A DNA stretch of 16,404 nt. It comes from an uncultured Clostridium sp. (GTDB lineage: Bacteria; Bacillota; Clostridia; Clostridiales; Clostridiaceae). The stretch's first letter is position 1. Every line of letters begins with the position of its first letter. The notes beneath the pieces were generated by a model that saw nothing but the letters and a program-made list of their open reading frames with translations, was not told the DNA's origin and did no database searches. Of the stretch, positions 5,839-12,266 are shown piece after piece. The stretch is from positions 1 to 16,404 of the forward strand of contig CAKVLD010000062.1 of assembly GCA_934755305.1 (NCBI GenBank), read 5' to 3'. A program made the position numbers and the translations under genes.

Positions 5839-6681
5839 TTATAATTCTTTCGCAAATTCTTTTAAAATAGATGCAGTAGCAGTTAGTTCTTGAATAGTAG
5901 CACTTATTTCTTCTAAATCGCTAGTCTGATTTTCTAATAAGTTATTTGAATCTTGAAATCTTTCATATATTTCTTTAATTGATATTTGAATACTATTTAA
6001 AGTTTTGTTAATTTGTTGAATAGATTCTTTAGTAGAATTAGATAGATTTCGTATTTCACTAGATACTACTCCAAATCCCTTACCATATTCTCCAGCTCTG
6101 GCAGATTCAATGGCAGCATTTAATCCTAAAAGATTAGTTTGTTTTGCAATACCATCTATAAAGGATAAAACTTCATCAGTTTTTTTAGAATTTTCTTTTG
6201 TTTCTTCGATAAATTTTTCAATACTAGCATTTGTTTCATTTATTTGTTGAAATGTAGAAGTCATTTCTACCACACTAGTGCTCATCTGTGATAAAGAGGT
6301 AGAAACTGTATCAGCAAGATTATTAATTTTTTCTCTTTTTAAAGTTTTATCTATACTCATACTAACTACTAAAGTTCCTTCTATATTATTATCCACAAAA
6401 ACAGGAATAGCGATAGTTTCTACTAGAATACCAAATACTTCTTTTGGAACAATAGTATGTATAACTTTTTTTTCTTTCAAGCAAACATCTGCTGCGGAAT
6501 CTTTAGGAATAGGATCTCCTGCTTTAAAGTTAATTCTTAGATGTTCAGTATCTTCAACTAATAAAAAAGTTTTTGTGTTAGAAATAGTAAAGCCTAAATC
6601 TTCACCTAAGTAATGTTTAAAGTAGGGCATCATAGTAAAGAAAGATTCCATTAACTTATTTTCATTTATTTTGTTTATCAT
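5839..6681 (-). CDS. Soluble methyl-accepting chemotaxis protein (YfmS-like)
   Basis: A 280-residue chemoreceptor without any transmembrane segment. Residues about 1-112 form a compact alpha/beta sensor-like domain (FGILVETIAIPVFVDN, then EGTLVVSMSID) and residues about 115-280 form the antiparallel signalling coiled coil. The highly conserved tip is seen as FIDGIAKQTNLLGLNAA (174-190), then IESARAGEYGKGFGVVSSEIR (191-211), the site that contacts CheA and CheW. The short cytoplasmic layout is like Bacillus subtilis YfmS. The start is supported by GGAG 11 bases upstream on the minus strand. No other chemotaxis gene is nearby, so it would signal into a Che system encoded elsewhere. The ligand is unknown. 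Confidence 0.88.
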   Translation of the reverse strand: MINKINENKLMESFFTMMPYFKHYLGEDLGFTISNTKTFLLVEDTEHLRINFKAGDPIPKDSAADVCLKEKKVIHTIVPKEVFGILVETIAIPVFVDNNIEGTLVVSMSIDKTLKREKINNLADTVSTSLSQMSTSVVEMTSTFQQINETNASIEKFIEETKENSKKTDEVLSFIDGIAKQTNLLGLNAAIESARAGEYGKGFGVVSSEIRNLSNSTKESIQQINKTLNSIQISIKEIYERFQDSNNLLENQTSDLEEISATIQELTATASILKEFAKEL

Positions 6682-6770
6682 TTCTCATTCTCCTTCTATA
6701 ACATTTTCATTTATTAAATAAGCATAATGTTATTAAAACTAAGACAATATTAAACTTATTTACAAAGTAT

Positions 6771-6827
6771 AACCATAATCAAATATATTTTACCATATAT
6801 TTATAAAATGAGGTAAAAATCATGGTT
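6771..6827. repeat. Two-part inverted repeat in the chemoreceptor/KAS III divergent region
   Basis: Outer arms AACCAT (6771-6776) and ATGGTT (6822-6827) enclose inner arms TTTTACC (6788-6794) and GGTAAAA (6812-6818), with a 17-nt AT loop. The rest of the 342-base gap (6682-7023) is AT-rich without genes, holding only this dyad, the promoter at 6916-6943 and the Shine-Dalgarno-like site at 6966-6973. The dyad could be an operator for either divergent gene, or chance in AT-rich DNA. Confidence 0.35.
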
Positions 6828-6915
6828 TAAAAATATAAAAAATTAGTAAAGTGTTCAAAAAATACTTAAAGGTTTTATGAATTATAAAAAAATAAAAAAA
6901 GATTTAGATAATTAA

Positions 6916-6943
6916 TTGAAAATGGAAAAAAATGTGTTATTAT
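6916..6943 (+). promoter_or_regulatory. Promoter for the KAS III-like/ligase unit
   Basis: TTGAAA (6916-6921), 16-bp spacer, TATTAT (6938-6943). Both hexamers differ from consensus at one position. Transcription would start near 6950, upstream of the AGGAGGTG at 6966. Confidence 0.5.
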
Positions 6944-6965
6944 TATAAATAAAGTAATTATGTAC

Positions 6966-6973
6966 AGGAGGTG
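6966..6973 (+). promoter_or_regulatory. Strong Shine-Dalgarno sequence displaced 50 nt from the KAS III start
   Basis: AGGAGGTG is an excellent ribosome binding site but lies 50 bases before the ATG at 7024, and no good site lies near that ATG. In its window the only candidate start is ATT at 6980. From there a 13-codon frame runs to TAA 7019-7021, two bases before the KAS III ATG. It may act as a standby site or drive a leader peptide coupled to the downstream gene. Confidence 0.4.
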
Positions 6974-7023
6974 TAAGAAATTAGCTATAATTACTGCAAG
7001 GTTCCTAATATAGTTAAATAAGT

Positions 7024-8010
7024 ATGGAGAATATTAAAATTAGAAATATAGAAATATATCATGGACAAAAAGTTGTTAGCAATGAATTTTATGTTGAACA
7101 TTTTAAAAAACAAGGAAAAGATGTAAAAAATTTTTTAGAAAAAACTATGGGAAGAAAATTTAGATATGAAATTGATAATGATGTGGAAAATTCATTAACT
7201 ATGGCAATAGAATCTTCACAAAAAGTTTTGAAAGAATCAAATTTAACAGGAAAAGACATTGATGTTATTATATATTCTGGAATGTTACCAGAATATGTTT
7301 CTCCTACAGCTGCTTTAATTATTCATAATGCTATTCAAGGAAAAGAAGAGTGTTTTTGTAATGATATAAATGTAAATTGTATAGGTATGACATATTCTTT
7401 AGATTTTATAAATAGATACATGTCTTCAAATCCTAAAGTAAAAAGAGCTCTTTTAGTAGGAAGCGATTATCTTCGTATTCAGGTAAGTCCTAATAATGAA
7501 GGATGCTATGGTCAATATGGAGATATATCTTGTGCTTTAATTTTAGAAAAAACAGATGAAGATTGTAAACTGATAGAGACTAAAATAGCAGTTAATAATA
7601 GCTTTATAAATTATGTTAGGTATCCTAAATGTGGTTTTTCTAACATATATAACGCTGATAAGGAAGATATGTATGTTGATTGGAAACCATTTGGAGCATG
7701 GTGGATAGAAGGAGCGGTAAAAAATATAAACTCAATGTTAGATAAAAATGGATTAACTAAAGATGATATTTCCATGTTTTGCTTTTCGCAAATTGCAGAG
7801 AAAAATATTGAAATCTTGCGTGAAAAGCTTGATATATCACAAGAAAAATCTTTATATGTAGGTGATAAATATGGTTATACAGGAACTACAAGTCCTTTTA
7901 TTGTTTTATATGAAGGAGTAAAAAATGGACAAATTAAAAGAGGAGATTATTTAATATTTTCAACAGTGGCAGCTGGATCTACCCATATATCAGTATTAAT
8001 AAAATATTAA
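7024..8010 (+). CDS. KAS III (FabH-like) condensing-enzyme homologue with substituted catalytic residues
   Basis: A 328-residue thiolase-fold protein, close to FabH length (317). The nucleophile region is present: Cys119 in NDINVNCIGMTYS, equivalent to FabH Cys112. The other two members of the Cys-His-Asn triad appear replaced. The FabH PHQAN region reads FSQIAEKN here, placing Ser255 at the His position. The FabH GNTS region reads GYTG, placing Tyr285 at the Asn position. The Ser255-Tyr285 spacing of 30 equals the FabH His244-Asn274 spacing. Family knowledge says His and Asn drive malonyl decarboxylation, so I infer an acyl-transfer or non-decarboxylative role rather than fatty-acid initiation. 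The start is chosen because an in-frame stop lies at 7015-7017. The ligase follows after 30 bases. Confidence 0.8.
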   Translation: MENIKIRNIEIYHGQKVVSNEFYVEHFKKQGKDVKNFLEKTMGRKFRYEIDNDVENSLTMAIESSQKVLKESNLTGKDIDVIIYSGMLPEYVSPTAALIIHNAIQGKEECFCNDINVNCIGMTYSLDFINRYMSSNPKVKRALLVGSDYLRIQVSPNNEGCYGQYGDISCALILEKTDEDCKLIETKIAVNNSFINYVRYPKCGFSNIYNADKEDMYVDWKPFGAWWIEGAVKNINSMLDKNGLTKDDISMFCFSQIAEKNIEILREKLDISQEKSLYVGDKYGYTGTTSPFIVLYEGVKNGQIKRGDYLIFSTVAAGSTHISVLIKY

Positions 8011-8040
8011 ATAATAAATAAAACGAAAGGAGCGTTACTA

Positions 8041-9618
8041 ATGAAATTAATTAATGAAACTATTGGATCATATACAAAAAAGATATTTAATAAATATGCA
8101 AATAAGGAGGCACTTGTTTACGTAGAAGATGGTAGAAGATATACTTATAAGGAGCTTAATAAACAGGTAGATATTATAGCAAAAGCTTTTATATCAATGG
8201 GCGTAAAAAAAGATGATCATATAGCATTGTTATCTAGTAATTCTCCAGAGTGGATAATAGTTTTCTTGGCAACATTAAAGATTGGTGTCGTATGTGTATG
8301 TATTAACCATTTATCAACAGAAGAAGAAATTGATTACATGTTAAAAAAATCTGAATCTACGATTTTAATAGTAAGCGATAAAGAGATGATAGAAAAGGTT
8401 GATGTAGATAAGTTTACTTATTTAAAGGTAACTATAAAAATGAAGAACTTATTTAATTTAGGTAACCTTATGGAAAAGATGAGTAGAATTTCAGATGAAG
8501 AATTAAAACAAGTAGCTGATAGTGTAACTCCAGAAGATATTGCTACAATTTTATATTCATCAGGAACTACTGGAAATCCTAAAGGAATATTATATACTCA
8601 TAAAGCAATTTTAAATGGACCATTATCATTTCTTGAGAATTATAAATATACATCAAAGGATAGGATATTAGCTTCATTACCTTTAAATCATATTTTAGGT
8701 GGAAAGTATACTGCTTTTCTTGGACTTTTTGCAGGAAGTACTATATTTTTAATGGAGAAGTTCAAAACTGGACTTGCTCTTCAAATTATTGAAAAGGAAA
8801 GATGTACAGGTTTTCATGGTGTTCCAACAATGTATAGATATCTATTAAACAAAAGTGAAGGGTATGATTTATCTAGTTTAAGAGTAGGAATGATAGCAGG
8901 GGCTGTAACTTCCCCAACACTTATGAAGGAAGTTATGGAAAAACTTCATATATTAGAATTAAATAATACTTTTGGTCAAACTGAAACTTTAGGAGTTACC
9001 CAAACAACAGTATTTGACAAAGATGATCCTAAAATAAATACAGTGGGTAAACCAGTAGAACATGTACAAATTAAAATTTGTGATTATGATACATTAGAAG
9101 AAGTGCCAATAAATACTCCAGGAGAGTTACTAGTAAAAAGCCCATATAGTATGATTGAATACTATAGAGATCCTGAAGCTACTAAAAAAACAATAGTAGA
9201 TGGTTGGATTCGTACAGGTGATTTTGCCATTATAGATGAAGATGGATATTTATCTATAAAAGGTAGGATTAAGGATGTAATAATAAGAGGAGGAGAAAAT
9301 TTATCTCCAACAGATATTGAAAATTGTATAACAAAACATCCAAAAGTGGCTAATGCAATAGTAGTAGGAGTTCCAGATAATACTATGGGAGAAGAGGTTT
9401 TTGCATTTGTTAAGATAAATGAAAATGAAAGTTTATCAGAAGAAGATATTTTGGAATTTTTATCAGGTAAAATTGCAAAATATAAATTCCCTAAATTTTT
9501 CGACGTTGTTAAAGAGTTTCCATTAACATCTACAGGAAAGATTAAGAGAAATATATTAAAAGATATGGCTAGTGAAAAAATTAATAAGAAAACTTTAGAA
9601 GAAGTAGCTATAGGATAA
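8041..9618 (+). CDS. AMP-forming acyl-CoA/ACP ligase (class I adenylate-forming enzyme)
   Basis: A 525-residue ANL-superfamily ligase that activates a carboxylic acid as acyl-AMP, then passes it to a thiol. Core motifs in order: the P-loop-like YSSGTTGNPKG (172-182), FGQTE (311-315) for adenine/acyl binding, GWIRTGD (388-394) with the ribose-binding Asp394, GRIKDVIIRGGENLSP at the hinge, and the catalytic C-terminal Lys500 in TSTGKIKR. This pattern fits medium/long-chain acyl-CoA synthetases more than peptide-synthetase modules. AAAGGAG about eight bases before ATG supports the start. It is the second gene of a probable operon with the KAS III-like gene, suggesting that it supplies that enzyme with an activated acyl group. 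The acyl chain cannot be inferred. Confidence 0.9.
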   Translation: MKLINETIGSYTKKIFNKYANKEALVYVEDGRRYTYKELNKQVDIIAKAFISMGVKKDDHIALLSSNSPEWIIVFLATLKIGVVCVCINHLSTEEEIDYMLKKSESTILIVSDKEMIEKVDVDKFTYLKVTIKMKNLFNLGNLMEKMSRISDEELKQVADSVTPEDIATILYSSGTTGNPKGILYTHKAILNGPLSFLENYKYTSKDRILASLPLNHILGGKYTAFLGLFAGSTIFLMEKFKTGLALQIIEKERCTGFHGVPTMYRYLLNKSEGYDLSSLRVGMIAGAVTSPTLMKEVMEKLHILELNNTFGQTETLGVTQTTVFDKDDPKINTVGKPVEHVQIKICDYDTLEEVPINTPGELLVKSPYSMIEYYRDPEATKKTIVDGWIRTGDFAIIDEDGYLSIKGRIKDVIIRGGENLSPTDIENCITKHPKVANAIVVGVPDNTMGEEVFAFVKINENESLSEEDILEFLSGKIAKYKFPKFFDVVKEFPLTSTGKIKRNILKDMASEKINKKTLEEVAIG

Positions 9619-9642
9619 AATTATTATAAATATTAAATTTTT

Positions 9643-9710
9643 AATATTATTAGATAAAGAACCACGAAATTATTAACAAAAGATTTCGTGGTTCTTTATC
9701 TAATAATATT
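9643..9710. terminator. 28-bp perfect palindrome, probable terminator
   Basis: Positions 9643-9670 are perfectly complementary to 9683-9710 with a 12-nt loop. The core has a standard layout, AAAGAACCACGAAAT paired with ATTTCGTGGTTCTTT. Complementarity then extends 13 more pairs (AATATTATTAGAT) past the T-tract, which is more than a terminator needs. It ends the KAS III/ligase unit. Confidence 0.75.
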
Positions 9711-9736
9711 TAAGTATAGGAATATTTAATTAGCCT

Positions 9737-9745
9737 TGCTATAAT
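9737..9745 (+). promoter_or_regulatory. Extended -10 promoter for the U32-like operon
   Basis: TGCTATAAT is a perfect extended -10 (TATAAT 9740-9745). No -35 is recognisable. The start would be near 9752, about 40 bases before the TTG start at 9793. It lies directly after the 9643-9710 terminator, so the U32-like genes form a separate unit. Confidence 0.6.
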
Positions 9746-9792
9746 GGTTTTTATAAGTTTGATATACATCTATAACAAGGAGGAATTTATAT

Positions 9793-11133
9793 TTGATAAA
9801 GGAAGAAGTAGAATTATTACCTTCAGGATTAGTTACTTGCTTAATAAATGAAGAAGAAGTACGTATTTTAAAGTTATCCCCTGAAATACTAACCTTAAGA
9901 CTAGCAGATAAAATAAGTAAGCCCTTTACTTTAAAAGTAGCTTTTTATAATTTTAATAAATATACATATGAAGAAATTTTAATAGATAGTTTTAAGATAA
10001 TAAGTAATGTAGAAGAGGAATTTTATTTTACTTATATAATTAAAATTTGTGATGATAGATATTTAAATAGTGTAAGAAAAATAGTGAAGGATTACTATAA
10101 TTATATAATGCTTAAGAATTATGGTACGGAAAATGAGTTTTCTAAGGAAATGGTAGAGTATCCAGCGGAAAAAGATTATGATTTTTATGAATTTTACTCA
10201 GATCAAAAAAAGGACTGGATGTTAGAATTTAATGATGTAGATTTAGATAAAGAACTGTTAGATTCGGTTGAATTAGCTTTAAAAATAGATAATACTATTT
10301 TATATAATAAATATTTAGAAATGAATATAGACAGCTTTAAAGAATATTATTTTAGAGAAAATTTTATAGAAATAACAAATTTAAAAAATAAACAAATTTC
10401 AAGAATTTATGTAGGTAATGAGTTTTGTCATAATTTATTTCCAAAGATAGATATGTTATTAAAAATACTTAATAAAGCTAATAAAGAAAAGCTAAATGTT
10501 ACAATATGTTTTACTTACCTTAGAGAAAACTATATTGAAAAAACAAGAACTATTATTGATAAAGTTTATGAATATGCTTTAGAAAATAATATGAAAATTG
10601 AAGTGGTGATAAATGATTTTGGGTTAATTAATTTGTTTAAAGGTAAAACAGATATATTTAATTTTGTCTTAGGAGTTTTGTTAAATAAACGAAAGAAAGA
10701 TCCTAGATATATTTATAAAAATGGATATAAAGAAAATAAAAAAACTATGGCAAAAAATAATCTTAATAGTACTAGATTTAATAATTTTTTAAAAGGTTAT
10801 AATATAAATCGATATGAGTATGAGGTATGTGGTTATAAGATAGATATTGCAAAAGGAAATCATAGTTTGCAACTACCTTTTTATCAAACTAATACTTCTC
10901 AATATTGCCCTTTGTATGCAATGTGCAAAAATCAAGATAGAGGGAAGCACACCTTAGTTAAATGTTGTCCCAAATATTGTACTGATTATATTTTTGCTTA
11001 TCCAAAACACTTAAAAATGGTAGGAAGATATAATTCTCTATTTGCATTTGACTATACTATTTTAAAAAATAAGAAATTATTAAAAGAATATATAAGAGAA
11101 GGAATAGATAGAATAGTACTTAATTTTATATAA
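9793..11133 (+). CDS. U32-like protein with a PilZ-like N-terminal region and a Cys cluster
   Basis: A 446-residue protein starting at TTG, chosen because AAGGAGG (9777-9783) is well placed. Residues about 1-130 look like a divergent PilZ-type beta-barrel (ILKLSPEILTLRL, FTLKVAFYNF), but the c-di-GMP-binding RxxxR and D/NxSxxG motifs are not seen. Residues about 200-446 resemble the U32/UbiV-like branch: YVGNEFCH, ICFTYLREN, VVINDFGLINL, VLGVLLNKRKKDPR. Cysteines 346, 372, 378, 391, 392 and 396 sit in a cluster (YCPLYAMCK, VKCCPKYC) suited to an Fe-S centre; Cys378-x12-Cys391 with Cys392-x3-Cys396 recalls the spacing reported for UbiV. The gene is followed after 17 bases by a second U32-family gene, so the products probably form a heterodimer. 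The substrate is unknown. Confidence 0.6.
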   Translation: MIKEEVELLPSGLVTCLINEEEVRILKLSPEILTLRLADKISKPFTLKVAFYNFNKYTYEEILIDSFKIISNVEEEFYFTYIIKICDDRYLNSVRKIVKDYYNYIMLKNYGTENEFSKEMVEYPAEKDYDFYEFYSDQKKDWMLEFNDVDLDKELLDSVELALKIDNTILYNKYLEMNIDSFKEYYFRENFIEITNLKNKQISRIYVGNEFCHNLFPKIDMLLKILNKANKEKLNVTICFTYLRENYIEKTRTIIDKVYEYALENNMKIEVVINDFGLINLFKGKTDIFNFVLGVLLNKRKKDPRYIYKNGYKENKKTMAKNNLNSTRFNNFLKGYNINRYEYEVCGYKIDIAKGNHSLQLPFYQTNTSQYCPLYAMCKNQDRGKHTLVKCCPKYCTDYIFAYPKHLKMVGRYNSLFAFDYTILKNKKLLKEYIREGIDRIVLNFI

Positions 11134-11150
11134 GATGTGAGGAGGTTAAA

Positions 11151-12128
11151 ATGAAAATAGTAGCAGGACTTGGTTCTATTGATGATTACATTGATTTGGT
11201 AGAAGCTGGGGCGGATGAGGTCTTTTGTGGGTATGTTCCCTATGATTGGAATAAAAAATATGGTAATTTGTTTCCTTTAAATAGAAGAGAAGTTCTATAT
11301 TATAATGTGCAAATAGGTTCATTAACTGATATGAAGATTTTGAGAAGAATGATGGATAAATATAAGGTGCCAGTTACAATAACGTTTAATTATTTATATT
11401 ATTTAGAAGAGCAATATGAAGATATAGAAAAAATAATTAGAGATCTAACTAACATAGGTTTTAATGAATACATAATAGCTGATATAGCTCTAATAACGTA
11501 TTTAAGAGAAAAAGAAATAGATTGTATAATACATCTAAGTGGTGAAGCTTCTGAAATAAATAGCTTATCAGTAGATTTTTATAATAAATTAGATATATCT
11601 CGTTATATATTTCATAGAAAAAATACTATTTTAGATATGGAAAGTGTTATAAAAAATAATAGTATAAAAAATCTTGAATATGAAGCATTTATGCTAAATG
11701 AAAGATGTCATTATACTGGAGCTTTTTGTAGTTCTCTTCATTGTGATGAATTAGCTCATTTATGTAAGGTGCCTTATCATATGGCAAAGTTTAATAGAAA
11801 ATCAAATAGATTTGAGACAGTGGATAAAAAGTTTAACGATTATTATAAGATAGATGAAGAATATGATTATGATGATGTAGATGAAAAACAATATTTAGTT
11901 GGAGGTACAGGTTGTGGCTTATGTGCCTTAAAGAAACTTCAAAAAGCAGGAGTTACTCATTTAAAAGTGGTAGGTAGAGGTAATTTCATTGACCTTATGA
12001 TAGAGGATGTGAAAAATTTAAAAAAAGCTATAAATATGTTAAGTAGTACAGAGAATTCTATAGAATTTGAAGGAAAAGTAAAGCAAGAACTATTTAAGGG
12101 AAAATGTAGTGGCGAATGTTATTATTAA
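11151..12128 (+). CDS. U32 (COG0826) family protein, UbiU-like
   Basis: A 325-residue protein with the U32-family N-terminal barrel pattern: LGSIDDYIDLVEAGADEVFCG, VPVTITFNYLYYLEE, FNEYIIADIALITYLRE, IIHLSGEASEINS. Annotators often call such proteins peptidases, but characterised relatives (UbiU, RlhA, TrhP) are [4Fe-4S] proteins that hydroxylate ring or RNA substrates without oxygen. Cysteines 186 and 193 (ERCHYTGAFC) show the Cx6C spacing reported for UbiU; Cys198, Cys205, Cys255 and Cys258 (GCGLC) could complete a cluster, and Cys319/Cys323 form an extra C-terminal pair. A GAGGAGG ribosome binding site precedes the ATG. It is the second gene of the operon with the 9793 gene. A terminator follows at 12134. 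Confidence 0.75.
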   Translation: MKIVAGLGSIDDYIDLVEAGADEVFCGYVPYDWNKKYGNLFPLNRREVLYYNVQIGSLTDMKILRRMMDKYKVPVTITFNYLYYLEEQYEDIEKIIRDLTNIGFNEYIIADIALITYLREKEIDCIIHLSGEASEINSLSVDFYNKLDISRYIFHRKNTILDMESVIKNNSIKNLEYEAFMLNERCHYTGAFCSSLHCDELAHLCKVPYHMAKFNRKSNRFETVDKKFNDYYKIDEEYDYDDVDEKQYLVGGTGCGLCALKKLQKAGVTHLKVVGRGNFIDLMIEDVKNLKKAINMLSSTENSIEFEGKVKQELFKGKCSGECYY

Positions 12129-12133
12129 TCTTT

Positions 12134-12159
12134 AGTGGGTTTTTTAGCCTACTTTTTTT
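12134..12159 (+). terminator. Intrinsic terminator after the U32-like operon
   Basis: AGTGGG (12134-12139) pairs with CCTACT (12148-12153, one G-U) and is followed by seven T (12153-12159). It lies six bases after the stop codon. Confidence 0.8.
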
Positions 12160-12197
12160 AAGTTAAGAAATCAATGTAAAGGTTTATGGAAAAATTG

Positions 12198-12226
12198 TTG
12201 ACAAAAATACTTAAAGCTATTAATTT
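12198..12226 (+). promoter_or_regulatory. Possible pectate lyase promoter
   Basis: A perfect TTGACA lies at 12198-12203, but the hexamer 17 bp downstream (TAATTT, 12221-12226) is a poor -10. A perfect TATAAT at 12245-12250 has no -35, and a start from it would fall inside the ribosome binding site region. No catabolite-repression site is recognisable. Confidence 0.35.
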
Positions 12227-12266
12227 TAAAATAGATGTATTAAATATAATAAAAGGGGAGATAATA

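Noticed and set aside
6278..6613. Plus-strand open frame opposite the chemoreceptor gene
   Set aside because: It is the antisense shadow of a well-conserved coding region, with no ribosome binding site or recognisable protein.
9643..9710. Insertion-sequence terminal repeats
   Set aside because: The two arms are separated by only 12 bases, with no transposase or target duplication. It is a hairpin, not element ends.
12186..12266. Upstream in-frame ATG at 12186 for the pectate lyase
   Set aside because: It has no ribosome binding site, overlaps the likely promoter region and would put 27 residues before a classical signal peptide.
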